From NCBI RefSeq assembly GCF_019703515.2, contig NC_059385.1, forward strand, positions 32,970,501-33,034,500: a DNA stretch of 64,000 bases, written 5' to 3'. Source of the DNA: Myxocyprinus asiaticus (lineage: Eukaryota > Chordata > Actinopteri > Cypriniformes > Catostomidae). Below, in pieces: positions 34,154 through 46,368 of this stretch (positions are counted from its first letter, which is position 1; the number at the start of each line of letters is the position of its first letter). The notes below the pieces were generated by a model that saw only the letters and a list, made by a program, of their open reading frames with translations, searched no databases and had not been told where the DNA came from. The position numbers were made by a program, and so were the translations under genes.

Positions 34154-34870
34154 TGTGTGCTAGTGTGCATGAATATGTGTGTGTATGTGTGCATGCACAG
34201 ATCCGAGGCCTTTATGTTTGCAAGCACACATGAACATATGTGAACACAAACATGTTAGAGAGCATTTAATACTCAAAGAGTTTGTGCGTGTACATGCGCA
34301 TTTGTTTGTGTGTGTGTGTGGTAATGTTGGGTGAATGAATGGATGTTGGATGCAGTTCAGGGTAGGATAAATTTAATTTCTGCGAAAAAGAAAGCATGTA
34401 ATACTCAAAAGAGTTTGTGCATGTACGTGAGCATGTGTGTGTGTGTGTGTGTTTGTGTGTGTTACTGCACATGTTTGTGTGTATGAGCGCATGCACATGT
34501 CCAAGGCCTTTATGTTTGCAAGCACACATGCACATATGTAAACATGAACATGATGAACATGCTCCTGAACACTCAGTTTTTCTCTTATTTTTTATCTCCC
34601 CCATTCATTTTCAATGGCCAGTCATTATTGACCAGGAACACAACAAGTGTGACTTTGTGCCATTTTGTACAGAATAAAAGCATTTCAAAACAAACTTCCT
34701 GGTTAAACATGAAAGCACACTAGTGTGATAAATAGTAAAGACTGTTTTCATATTTTATTTAATATTGCTAACATTATCCACAAATAATTCTTTTTTCAGG
34801 TGCATAAGCTCAGGTCAATGAGGCATACGATCAATAAGTTCCAAAAAGAAATAAAAAAACCTGTGCTAAC
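33477..34870. mobile_element. Large imperfect palindrome (~400-bp arms) with TG-rich centre
   Basis: Left arm 33620-33985 and right arm 34500-34870 are inverted copies: AACTTATTGATCGTAGGCCTCACTGACC against TCAGGTCAATGAGGCATACG, and ACAAAATGGCACAAAGTCACACTTGTG against CACAAGTGTGACTTTGTGCC. The left end follows TTAA (33473-33476) and begins CCCTTGTGCTGTG. The centre has three copies of ACTCAAAGAGTTTGTG (34060, 34272, 34402) and long CA/TG tracts. A piggyBac-type MITE is one reading, from the TTAA; the right end is decayed. Confidence 0.6.
34118..34170. repeat. TG microsatellite
   Basis: (TG)n run of about 16 uninterrupted repeats, then GCGCGTGTGTGC variants; more TG tracts at 34312-34320 and 34434-34458. 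Confidence 0.8.
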
Positions 34871-36330
34871 TGAAAGAAGCCTTTAGAATGAGTATTGCCA
34901 AGCCTGTCACATCCCATTCATTCAACATAAAGATATTCTGTAAAACTATAGAGTATGGGATTTTAATCCACATCATGACCATGGTCATTGGAAAATACAA
35001 TATTACCTTTTTGGTTATTAATGTACAGCGGAATTCAAACGTCTGAGACCACATTGAAAATCTGGATAAAATAAAAAGTAAAACAAAGAAAAATTATGCA
35101 GAATGAATAAGAAATGTTTTCATTCTGCATTTTTTCAAGGTCATTAATCAAATGCAAGTAATTTTGTGACTTTTGTACAAAAGGTCAGATTTCTCCACTT
35201 CCACTGAAGCACGCAAGATGCTCTTTGGAACATTCTAAAATCATGCTGAAATAACATGGATTATCTGTTTTTGCACAAACTGCACAACAAAATTAGATAA
35301 ATTACAACAATGTTTGTGCTTAACAACAGCTCACTTAGTAAAATAAATAAATGTTTCCTTAAAAAAAATAAAAACTAAAAGACAAGAAAAGCTTTTGGTG
35401 CTTTTCATGTAAAAGGTGCTGCAGACACTGACACAGGGTTCGACCTGACATCACAGGAGCTTCATGGGATTAGTTCTATTAAGCTCCTTCTGGGCTTTAT
35501 GTCAGGAATAGAACAATAAGAAGTGGAGCAGTGCCCTGATCAGGCGATGCCACTGTCCAACTGTTTCCTTTTCATCATTACTTCTCTAAAGAAATCACTT
35601 TAGAAACGTGCACTGGATGCCTTAAGGTAAGAACATATATTTTTTGGATGTTCCTTAGTCTGACTGTGCCTCTTGTTAGTGGTTATCATGGCAAGATAAG
35701 GACTCATGAAAAAAAAAAACATTTAGAACAATTAAAATAAAATATAAAATCCTCAGATTAAAAATGTATCAAAATGTTTCACTGTTCATAATATCTCTAA
35801 TGAAGTAATTCAACACATTTGGAATGTTTTCTGTTGTTTTGAGATACATTGTTTAGCTTTCCATGAAGCAACATTTCCACACTCTTTGGAGTCTACTGAA
35901 CAGCATATAGCTTGAAACATCACATTTTTGTCTCTTGATGAGCTTACATTGATTTTGGAGCAACAGTGTGCCAACTTTGGCATGTGTTTTCAAAGACATA
36001 TTTTCTAGTCGTGCAACTGCATAAAAAAAATAAATAAATAATAATAATAATAATAATACTAATAATTGTACGGGTTTTCCATGATTTCTCACACTGTTTT
36101 TTAGCAAACTTTCTGTGACAGGTAGACATTAAATACTTTTAAAAAGTTGACGTGTTCTGCGGTATGACAGTATTTTACTAAGCCTAAATAATTATGTATG
36201 CAGCTTTGATGACCTCTATTAGATGAGAGACACATGGAATTTCATTGATCACAAATTCATTTATCACACCACAGGAGCATTTAAAATGAACAATTTTTAG
36301 TTTTCTCACTGGGGGCTTAAAAACACCAAG
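34871..36330. other. Upstream flank of host gene; possible 5' non-coding exon
   Basis: Mostly AT-rich. A strong donor CTTAAG|GTAAGA occurs at 35626/35627 and could end a non-coding first exon of the host gene, with a matching acceptor TTGCTGCAG at 36634. This is inference only; transcript data would decide. An (ATA)n tract lies at about 36035-36060. Confidence 0.3.
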
Positions 36331-36339
36331 GCATGATTT

Positions 36340-36382
36340 GCTGTGAAACAATAAGTATTGTGAAAAGCGTTATACAAATACT
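36340..36382 (+). repeat. Short fish LINE/SINE tail copy
   Basis: TGCTGTGAAACAATAAGTA..TTGTGAAAAGCGTTATACAAATA matches the tail at 20692-20766, truncated. Confidence 0.5.
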
Positions 36383-36669
36383 GATGAACGTTAACCAATA
36401 ATACAAATTATAAACGCATGAAGTTGATTTAAAAAAAATTCCATGGACATTTTACGCATCTGCTACCGGTCTACCTAGAATTTAACATTAATGTTGGGTA
36501 ATTTTGTCATTGTATTCAATATCAAGAGTGATTTTTTCATCATGAGTGGTATTTACATTGTAAATGTTCTATTTCAAAAGGCCTTTGTGGTCTACACAAT
36601 ATTTCTGATAGAGCAGATGTTTATTTTGCTGCAGTTGAAAGAATTCCTGATGCCACTCCACATAACAGA

Positions 36670-36727
36670 ATGAGCAGGAGAAAGAGAAGGAACAGTCGCA
36701 GAAGGAAGAGCTCCAGCAGCAGTAAAC
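36670..36727 (+). CDS. pdzph1: Host gene exon 1 (coding start)
   Basis: ATG at 36670 opens a short, very basic segment, MSRRKRRNSRRRKS followed by five Ser and Lys, ending one base into a codon at a canonical donor AAAC|GTGAGT. The partial codon C is completed by AA at the next exon (CAA, Gln), and the reading frame then matches exon 2 exactly. An acceptor-like TTTATTTTGCTGCAG ends at 36634, so the 5' UTR may come partly from an upstream exon. The Arg-rich start could act as a nuclear or nucleolar signal; that is inference. The gene name is tentative. Confidence 0.6.
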
Positions 36728-37242
36728 GTGAGTGCTGACCTATAAGTGGAGAATAATCCTATAAACACTGTCTGAGTCACGCTTAGCCCATGCCTGCAGC
36801 TGCACAGCCAACACACACAAAGATACCAGTGTAGGATTAGGAGGTGACGACTATATTCTTAGCACTCAGCATCATAGTGCATCTACATAATCCCTTCAGT
36901 TAGCTGTTATTCTTTAGAAATTACTATTAAAATTAAATGAATGACTCCATAGCATACTTTAACCAAAAAAAAAAAAAAAAAAGAAGATAAAAACAATGTA
37001 CTTTTCACAATATTAAAGCTAAATTACAATGGTAACGGATAAATCCTGAAAAATGTTTATACATTTTTTAAAAAGCACTTATAGTGGCAATACAATGAGT
37101 AAATAATCACATTAATAAACAAAAAATAAACACTAGCCAATTACAAATAATAGGTCAAGTCAGAAATGGCCATTTCAATGTGATGATAAGGATTGATTTA
37201 ATCTGTTTTTTGTTTTTGTTTTTGATCATTATTTTAATACAG

Positions 37243-39618
37243 AAAGTAGCTCTCCATATAATTATGAAAAACATACAAAGACTCTAGTGGACTCTGTGGT
37301 TCATGGGGAGGAAACTGCTGAGAAGGGAGAGATGGACTCTTCCTGTAAAGAGAACATACTCTCAGAGTCTGAAGATGAGAAAGAGACTGAGGCCCCAACC
37401 AGGGAGAAAAAAAACAGACAAAAAGAAAGCTATGAAGATTTTCCCCAGGACAAAAGGAAAAAAGCCAGTGTCTCAGATCCAGTAAAAAGAGATACAAGAT
37501 TAAAACTTACTCATTCTGTGACCGTTGATAATTTTGGACTGTCTTCCCAAAGAGTTGTGTTAAAACAATGCCATGAGACTTCTGTAAGGGGAACCATTAG
37601 TAGTGTGATAGCAACCACAACTACTGACTTTAAGTGCATGACGCCAAGCATGAGACTTGAGATCAGTGAAGTAGTGACGTCAGATGATTCGGATATCAAG
37701 ACAACTGTCATTCTTCAAAACGACAAAGGTGAAGGAGTACAGACTCATATTAGAAGTCAAACTGAGCAACATCAAAGTCCCAAAAATTCCCACCTCTACT
37801 CATGGAACCAACATGGAATAGATTACAAACAAAATGTCACTGAGAATTTTAGCTATAAAATTAGCATTGCAAATCTAGATGCTGCCAAGAATCAAAGCTC
37901 ATGGGACTGTCCTGAGGATGCAGATTGTCGCAAAAGCTGTTGTAAAAATAACTTTTGGTGGGGAAACACAGATGGCCAGACAGACACAGATTTCACACTG
38001 GTTGATGGATCTTCCTGTTGTTCATCACTTTCTGATTTCTGGCAACCTCAGAAACAACTGTTACTCCCTTCCAGTCTCAGTAATGAGGAATTATGGGATA
38101 TTCCTCCCCCGGATGAGTTTGCTGATAGGAAGGGTAATGCACTGGATGATCTTGCAGAAAATGTTGCATTGTGTCAGATCACTCCCATGAAAAACTTCAA
38201 TGGTCATTACGATTCCAAGTGCACTCTTATGTCACCAGAGGGTACCTTGTGCCACAAAGACTTTACATGCCAGAATTCATTAGATGGGTACAACAGGAAA
38301 AATGATACCACTTGCTGTAAACAACTATCCAACCAAAGTCCTCAAGAACACTTATTCATAAATCCTAGAGTCCCATTGAGCAGATCTTCTTTCACTAAAA
38401 ACTTCATCCACAATCATGAAAGGAAGACACGCTTACGCAACAACAGCATCACCATCCTAGAAACCAAAACCCATCCTTCAGGCTACATGGATACACCACC
38501 CAAAAGACGGAAGACTTTCCCTGGAGTGGCATATCAGAACCAGGGAGGAGACTGCATTCCCTTGTACAGAGAGTCATTTTCATCTGGGACTCTTTCTTCT
38601 TTTTTCATGCAGTCCCTTCCATCTCAAGCAGAGAGGATGGGTAAATTCTATGTAGAAGATGAAAGATTTTGCCCATTTGGGGTTGAAAGATGTAAATCTT
38701 CCAGTAGCAGCAGCTATAGACCAAGCTCAAGCTCTACAACTGGTCCTGACTCTTTTATTCACAAACTTAAGGCTTACAGTACAATCAACAACCCATTCTA
38801 TCCATCCAGGTCAGAAGGGAGTCCAGAAGAAGTCTTTTTTAGAGCTGAACAATATCACAAGCCAACACAGCAATACGACGATTCAGCGATTCCAGATGCT
38901 GAGATGTTTGTAGTAGATCAAGAAAGCACTTCAGCAGACCAACTTGAGCAGCACGAGGTGACTGAAAGTGGCTTTGATGAGGAGATGGTGGAACTGGATG
39001 AGCCCAATCCTGATGGTGACATCATGGACAGTCATCAAAGGGAACTTCTTATCCATGTTATCCCACCATCACCGTGCAACTCTGAAGAACATGTCAATGA
39101 AGGGTTACCCAATAAACTCAAGCTTAACACATGTGAGCAAGAGGAGGCAGAAGCCCTAACAAAAAGAAGGGGTTCAGTAATGACGATAATCACTGGCGAC
39201 TGTGAGCAGAGGTGTCTACACGGCAAATCTTTCGTCTCACCTGATGAGGATGTTACACAGGAACATCAAACAGATGCTTTGAGCACTGTGAGTGAGTCAC
39301 CTTTTGGGTCTCTGGGAGCTGCGGAAGAGGTCCAGGACTTGTCTCAAATTCAGGAGGTCAAAACCTCTGCACATTTTAGTTTAGAGGAAGACATGCAGTC
39401 AAATGTAAAGATAGACACTTCCTTCCAGCAGCCTGGAGAACTCTTAACAGTGAAGTTAGCAAAGGATGATCAGAAAAATGTTGAGGAAATGGCAAAAGTG
39501 CACTCAAACACGGTTTCCAAGCAAACAAATGAAGCCTCTGATAACATAAACACAGCCATCTGTTGGACACCCAGGATTTATAAAAATGAGTCATCTGAAC
39601 AGCAAAGTGCCTCAAAAA
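37243..39618 (+). CDS. pdzph1: Host gene exon 2: giant exon, disordered region
   Basis: A 2376-bp exon, open throughout, bounded by acceptor TTTTAATACAG (to 37242) and donor TCAAAAA|GTAAGC (39619). It is open back to the acceptor without needing a local ATG, so it is internal. It encodes ~792 residues: Lys/Glu-rich at first, then Ser/Thr/Asn/Gln-rich with scattered Cys, a CRKSCCKNNFWWG patch near residue 225, a basic PPKRRK cluster near residue 440 that could be a nuclear signal, a poly-Ser run near residue 505, and an acidic C-terminal third. No folded domain is visible. Introns on both sides are phase 1. The frame is undamaged over 2.4 kb in a transposon-rich region, which argues strongly for a functional host gene. 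An antisense frame is a shadow. Confidence 0.8.
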
Positions 39619-40322
39619 GTAAGCATTTGAATATTTCTATGCATTCTTTAAACTCTGGTTCCAACAGGTGGGTTGTAACCCAAAAATGGATCACAGATCT
39701 GTTCTGATAGCATAGGACAACAGGAAAACAATCATGTTAAATGCTATATGAATTGCAACTAACCATAGTGTACAGTTAGTTAATAAAACCTTCTTAAAAA
39801 TGGAAGGGAAAACCCTTTTTTTATTTTATTTATTTATTTTTTTTTGCTTCTAATATTGTGAGTTCAGTCACACTGTAAGTTTTTTTGGCACAATAAACTG
39901 GCCATATTTGGTTGATGCAAAAATGGACGTGTTGTTTGACATCCCCTCGAAAATCATTAAGTAAGGTGGAAACAAAATGACCCAGAGAACATTAAATATG
40001 GGTTTGTCTGCAGTGAGGATAAACATGGTTTGTGCCAGCCACAGTTTGTTTTTTGCGGTGAGTTATTGGCTGCTGGCCGCATGGAAACATCAAAATTCAA
40101 GAGATATTTAGAAACCAATGTTGACCATTTTCTTCTTCAGCCAATGTCATGTTAATAATATTGCCTATTGTTGGGCTTATGCCGTTCATGATAATAATAA
40201 ATAAATGCTTGATTAGTTAAGAACCACTACCTTTGTGGTTCAACATTGCATCATCATTGGCTCTGGATTTATGTAGCTGGAATCAGGCTGATTGATTTTA
40301 TCTTCATTTTTATCATTCATAG
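39619..40322 (+). other. Host gene intron 2
   Basis: Starts GTAAGC and ends CATTCATAG. AT-rich; a T-rich tract near 39818-39845. No element with defined ends was recognised. Confidence 0.6.
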
Positions 40323-40490
40323 ATTCATTAGAGGTCAAAGAGCGTCTCAGGCCTCCAGCAGACTCAATTCATAAAGATTCAGAGGAAAATTCAGACCACT
40401 GGGCAAAGAGACGGAAGCTGTTCAAAGAGAACAAACAGCGAAGTTCTGCAGGAGGGAGCTCCATAACTAGCAATATCACTGAGGAATCAG
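40323..40490 (+). CDS. pdzph1: Host gene exon 3
   Basis: 168 bases from acceptor CATTCATAG to donor GAATCAG|GTGATC. Phase 1 on both sides: A from exon 2 plus AT gives Asn, and the frame reads SLEVKERLRPPADSIHKD, then a basic HWAKRRKLFKENKQRS and a Ser/Thr-rich end. It is the same compositional style as exon 2. The downstream intron is ~19.7 kb if no further exon is skipped; because exons are all phase 1, an unseen small exon in between would not break the frame. Confidence 0.65.
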
Positions 40491-40662
40491 GTGATCATGT
40501 AACAAATATATTTTTACATTTGATGTGTGAATTGTCTAATTGATTTTTAAGGAAGTTTCTGTGCAAATATTCTGCACAGAAGTTGAAGAATATAATAATG
40601 CATTTCTTGCTATTTATGGCCTATAGACTACCAGTTGAAAGATTGGACAAACCTACTAATTA

Positions 40663-43585
40663 GGGGTTCAAGCGCTTAGCGCTGAAACCCTATTGTAATT
40701 GTTAAGATTTTTATTATTATTATTATTCCGCCACAAAACTGAGCGGGCAGAGCAATCCGTAAGGCATAGAGACTTGAAACTTGGTCAGATGGTAGTAGTG
40801 TTGCTCGCTACTCAGAAACACGGACTCGGCAAAATCGGTCAATAGGGGGCGCTACAGCGATCAAAAACACGAAATTGCTCATAACTCCTAGACCGTTTGT
40901 AGAATGAATGACTTGTAGACTCAAGTGCTTTATACCATTGGAATCCTTGGCTCAAACCAAACAAAACGTATATCTCCGATTTCATTTCCATTCCATGATT
41001 TTCTGCCATCTTGGATTTTTCATAAAACTTACTTTTGCGAACTAGTCCTAGGTTTTTCGTCTGATCAGGACCAAACCAGTGCCAAACGATTCTATGGAGT
41101 CTCTATATAAAAAATTATCAAAAAAAGTTTTAACTTGTGACTCGAGCTAGCTACGGTATGCAAAAATATCGGAAGTAGGAGTGGCCAATTTTACATAAAT
41201 GGCTATAACTCTTGAAGGAAATGAGATATCTTCACCAACCTTGGCATGCTTATGTAAGGCACGGTTTTGCCACATGGTGGTGCTATAATACCAAAAAAAA
41301 AAAAAACATGAAATTGGCTGTAACTATGAAACCGTTAATCCCATTGACTTCAAAATTTGCATACATTGTCTTTGTCTCAGCTGCCATCATTGTCTATATG
41401 GACATTGTGTGTTGAATAACATGGCCACCATTGGCCAATCAAATTTCAGCAGCTATTACACAAGGTTAACAATGACCGATTGGAACAGACTTGGTGGACC
41501 TATTTGACTCTTGGTCTGAGGGGGTTGTGCAAAGTTTTAAAAAAATCAGCCACTAGGTATCACGATTTTTGTAGGTGTTAATGGTTGTATATAATGCAGT
41601 GTTGTGAAAAAACACAAGTAATATATATCACCTGATAGTTCTTCTCATTCTAAACAACTTTGCCTCAAGAAGCATTGGTGTCTGTCAAACCGTTCAGTAA
41701 ATATTTCAGATAATGTTAAAAACACACTTTTGCATACTAGTCCTAGGTTTTTTGCCCAATCGGAACCAATCCAGTGCAGAAATATACTCTGGAGTCTGAT
41801 TATCAATAATTATCAAAAAATAAAACTGAAATTTCGACTCGCGGTTACTAAGGGGTGCCAAAATGTTCGAAAAGGGCGGGCCATTTTTACTAAAATGGCT
41901 ATAACGCCCGAATGAAATTATATATTTTCACAAAGCTCGGTACACGTGTATGAGCTCAATCTGGTCACAGTAAAAAAAAACGTTAAAAAAAGCTATAGCG
42001 TTATAGCGCTATAACAGGAAAAAAAAACATGAAAACAGCTCTAACTACGCAACTGTTAGTCTGATTGAGTTGAAAATCGGCATGCAGTGTCTTTGTCCAA
42101 GGTGCCATGACCGTCTATGAGGACATTGGCGTATCTCAAAAAACATGGCCGCCATCGGCCAATGATGTTTGAGCTCCTATTAGACAAGGTTATCGGAGGC
42201 TGATCGGCACAAAACTCGGTGGGCCTGTTCGACTCCTGGCCTTAGAGGTCTGTGAGAAATTTGAAATAAATCGGCCAATGGATGGCGCTAACGAGTTTTA
42301 CACAACTGTAATCACGTGGTGTTTCACACATACACACAATTGCTGTGTCCCAATTCAAAGGCTGCATCCTTTGAAGGACTCAGACTTCAAAGGCCACACC
42401 TTTGAAGGCCATGAAGGTCGGACTGAGCATTGTTAATTGGGAGAGTCTAGCCTACGGAGGACTGTTCTTGTCACCTAACAACTGTGACAGCTGCCGAGTG
42501 ACTTTAACGTTTGTACTGGACTTTTCTGAAAGTTATATTAAACTGTCTGAAAACAAAACAGGGTTCACAAACTGTCTAAATATTTTCACCATGGTCCATT
42601 TCTGTATATGAGTATAAACTATATATAATTGCATCTTAGTAAGATATAAGTAAACATTTGAACCACTTTAAAGTTTTTGGGGTTTTTTTGCTGTTTTTTT
42701 TACATTTGTATCATTAATATTTGAGTAAGTTGAAACCCAATACTTACGTTTAAAAATGTAATTTGGCAATTTCTATCAAAAAATCCTGTCGTCACTGGCA
42801 CGCAATGAATTCTGGGGTAGGCAAGGCCGCGAAGGATCCATCTGTTGTATCCTTCATTTCACGGGAAATGAAGGACACATTTGGAGGCCGCATTTGAAGG
42901 AGCCTTCGAATTGGGACAGCCTTTGTTGCGCAGCAGTAACGCAATCGGCCTTCAAATGCTACCTTTGAACGATGCAGCCTCTGAATTGGGACACAGCTAT
43001 AATTCATATAATTTGTTAGATCTCCTCATACTGAACAACTTTGCCTCAAAAACCACATCTGTCAATCAAATTGTTCATTAAATATTCACGATTATGTTAA
43101 AAAACCTACTTTTGTGAACTAGTCCTAGGTTTTTCACTCAACCTCAATAAAACCAATGCAGTACAATTCTCTGGACTCTCTAGGTCAATAATTATCAAAA
43201 CAAATGTTGAACTTTACCCTTTGGGTAGCTATAACAGTGTCATTTAGAAAATGGGCGTGGTCAAGTGTACAAATAAGCCCATAATTCCTAAACAAAAACT
43301 CAGAACTTCATGAAATTAGGTGAGCACATGCAACATATGATTCTACACAAGCATGCAGACTTTTATGGAGACCGGACCATAGGTGGCGCTATGAGCTTTA
43401 AAAAGCTTTAAAAACCATGTATTTCCTTAGCAAATTGCCTGTATTGGCTGTAAATGGTCTATTCCATCTATGATGCAGATGGTTACATGCTTGCTATATA
43501 AAACATAATACCTTTTTACACATGTGCTTAAAGGCCTTAAACCGCTTGAACCCCATTAATTGCTGCTCGCAGCTATATATATTAT
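40663..43585 (+). mobile_element. Long non-coding element with hairpin head and ~0.7-kb internal repeats
   Basis: The head GGGGTTCAAGCGCTTAGCGC..TGAAACCC (40663-40691) can fold on itself. It is followed by TATTGTAATTG and (TTA)n ending CCGCCACAAAACTG. The far end repeats a related phrase (CCGCTTGAACCCCATTAATTGC, 43540-43561). The motif ACTAGTCCTAGGTTTTT recurs at 41040, 41736 and 43117, in units about 700 bp apart (allowing for the 656-bp insert at 42342-42997). Other paired blocks are 41425-41570 and 42147-42295. No coding sequence. Head and tail style match the array at 28264-29085. Confidence 0.6.
42342..42997. mobile_element. MITE nested in the hairpin element
   Basis: Ends GCTGTGTCCCAATTCAAAGG and inverse TCTGAATTGGGACACAGC, with subterminal CTTCAAAGG/CCTTCAAATG inverted blocks. 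No transposase. It disrupts the 700-bp periodicity of its host element. Target duplication not clear. Confidence 0.7.
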
Positions 43586-43661
43586 GATTATTATTCACAT
43601 TTTATAATAAAAGTTAAGTCATGGAAACCATGAAATAACATTGAAGTATAGGGATTATGTA

Positions 43662-43686
43662 AAAAAAAAAAAAAAAAAAAAAAAAA
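43662..43686. repeat. Poly-A tract
   Basis: About 25 consecutive A, directly visible, between the hairpin element and the gypsy remnant. Confidence 0.7.
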
Positions 43687-43981
43687 GTATTTTATATTTT
43701 AACTTCTCCACGCTTTGCCTATATTACAGTACTGCACACTCTGGCCATTCTTTTAACCAACATAAGGTGAATTTTGGAATGCTTTTTAAACAGTATTTAA
43801 GTCGTTCCCATGTATGCTGGCCACTATCCTTATATTTATAAAAGAAGATTGTTAACCCTCTTGATAAAATACTGTTGTGTGTTCTTTTTATTAACATACA
43901 AAAACAAACAAATGCAAATGCTTGTGATACTGTATATACACGTTCTTGAGTATAGATGGAACTCGCGGGTCAATGAGGGGT

Positions 43982-44185
43982 CTAAGATGTCTCTACCCAC
44001 GATCTCTCCTCTGGTCCGTATCCCTCCCAGTCCACCAAATATTGCATCTGGCCCCCTCTCCTTCTTGAGTCTAGGATTTCTCTGACCAGGTATGCTGGAG
44101 CTCCATCAATCTCCAAAGGCGGTGGAGGTTCCATTTCCATGGTTTCAGGGACAGATGCAGGGTGGACCGGTTTTAAAAATGACAC
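43982..44185 (-). pseudogene. Chromodomain at integrase C-terminus
   Basis: Reads [20 protein letters not shown] followed by [14 protein letters not shown], a clear chromodomain that directs integration to modified chromatin in chromoviruses. A one-base frame slip right after RSWV brings a stop; in the next frame the expected DILDPSL..EFH continuation is still readable to about 43945. Confidence 0.8.
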
Positions 44186-44210
44186 ATGAAAGGAAGGAGA
44201 GATGTGGTAG

Positions 44211-45280
44211 TTAGCAGGAAGCTCTAGCTTGTAAGTCAGGATTAATTTGTCTCAGGATATGAAATGGACCTACATACCTGGGGCTGAGCTTCCTGCAGGG
44301 TAGTCGCAATCGAAGATCCCTTGAAGACAACCAGACCCTCTGGCCTGGCTGGTAGTTGGGGTGGGGATGACTCCTACGGTCGGCTTGAATTCGTTGAACC
44401 CAGATGGCACGTTGGAGCCTGACATGAGCGCTGTCCCACACACTCTCACTTCTCCTGACCCATTCGTTCACTGCTGGTACTGTTGATGGTTCACCTGACC
44501 AAGGGAACATGGGTGGTTGGTAACCCAGAACACTGGAAGGGAGTGAGTCTTGTGGAGGAATGGGTGAGGGAATTCTGGGCATACTCGGCCCATGGAAGAA
44601 AATCACTCCATTTTTCCTGTTCACGGCTGCAGTACGATCTGAGATAGCGACCGATCTCCTGATTGAGTCTCTCCACCTGTCCATTAGCCCGTGGGTGGTA
44701 GCCTGAGGTGAGACTGATGTTAATGTCTAGCTGTTTGCAGAATGCCTGCCATACTTGTGAAGTAAACTGGGGACCCCAGTCAAACAAAATGTCCTCTGGT
44801 ATTCCGTAAACTCTGAAAACATGATGAAACAAGGCATTAGCAGTTTCCATAGCTATAGGGAGACCTTTAAGGGGAACCAGAAGACATGACTTTGAAAATC
44901 TGTCTATAATAACCAAAACAGTAGTGAAACTGTTAGAACTAGGGAGATCCGTGACAAAATCCACAAATAGATGGGAACAGGGTCTCTGTGGAATGGGGAG
45001 TGGTTCAAGTAGTCCAGCGGGAAGTTCTCTGGGGGTTTTTGACTGTGCACAGATGGAGCAAGACTTAGACAAAGTTAGTAACATCTTGAATTAAACTCGG
45101 CCACCAGAATGAATTACGTACTAGCCTTATAGTTCTTTGGATACCTGGGTGTCCGGTGCTGAGAGATGTATGGACCCACTGGGTGATGCGTTGTCTGAGA
45201 GTATGTGGTATGTATTGTTTGGTAGGAGGACATGCTGTTGGGGTTGGGTCGGTTTGCTGTTCACGCTGAATCTCTTCCAT
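44211..45280 (-). pseudogene. Gypsy integrase
   Basis: The N-terminal zinc region (45065-45280) has [14 protein letters not shown] and a Trp-Trp pair. The catalytic core (44491-45084) shows the DD35E residues: Asp in [10 protein letters not shown], Asp in [10 protein letters not shown] (usual SDRGPQFTS), and Glu in [15 protein letters not shown]. The C-terminal block (44211-44684) has [13 protein letters not shown] and [24 protein letters not shown], the GPY/F-type region. Three frames are used. Confidence 0.8.
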
Positions 45281-45382
45281 GATGTCCCATCGGATGGGAG
45301 CGATAATAACTGATGGTGGTAGAATAAAGTCTTGGTGACTAGTGGCGTGTGAAGGGTCATACCTCCTGGAGAGGGCGTCTGC

Positions 45383-45613
<231 letters not shown>

Positions 45614-45676
45614 CTATGCAGAGGTCAGCTTCCTGGAAAAGAAAGCACATGGATACATTCTGCCTGGTGTGCCGTG

Positions 45677-46306
45677 TCATTGTGAGAGAACAGCTCTTAT
45701 TCCACAGTCAGAAGCATCAACTTCTATAATGAATGGAAGGTTAGGGTCTGGGTGTTTGAGAATAGGGGCTGTCGTGAACTTGGTCTTGAGCATTTCGTAT
45801 GCTGTTTGTGCTGAGTCAGTCCATTGCAACTTCTTGGGTTTACCTTTCAGAAGAGAAGTCAACGGGGCTGCGGTGATACTGTAGTTTCTAATGAACCGTC
45901 TGTAGAAGTTTGCAAAGCCTAGGAACCTTTGTAATTCCTTGATAGTTGTGGGACATGACCATTCTGTTACTGCCGTGATCTTTGACATATCCATCTCCAC
46001 CCCTTGGTGACTAATATTGTATCCTAGGAACATAGTACTGGTGGTGTGAAACTCACATTACTCAGCTTTAACATACAGTTGGTTCTCTTGTAGCCGAGTT
46101 AGTACTGTCTTAACATGTTGAATGTGTTGTGCTCTGGTTTGTGAGTAAATAAGGATGTCGTCTATGAAGGCAATGACACACTGGTTTAGAAGGTCACTGA
46201 AAATTTTGTTTATGAAAGACTGGAATACAGCTGGTGAGTTGGCAAGGCCGTATGGCATGACTTGATATTCATAGTGCCCCTTGTGGTGAGAAAGGCTGTT
46301 TTCCAT
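45677..46306 (-). pseudogene. Gypsy reverse transcriptase palm and connection
   Basis: The block 46058-46306 holds [20 protein letters not shown] and the catalytic [10 protein letters not shown] (the DD pair of the RT active site). The block 45677-46033 holds [14 protein letters not shown] and [15 protein letters not shown], the thumb/connection, and the start of RNase H ([12 protein letters not shown]). A stop at about 46055 and frame changes separate the parts. Confidence 0.8.
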
Positions 46307-46368
46307 TCATCTCCTCTGATTCGAACGAGGTTGTAGGTTCGGAGATCTAATTTGGTGAAAATTCAAGC

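Noticed and set aside
34266..34677. Cys/His-rich ORFs in the TG-rich palindrome
   Set aside because: They are translations of CA/TG microsatellite repeats on both strands.
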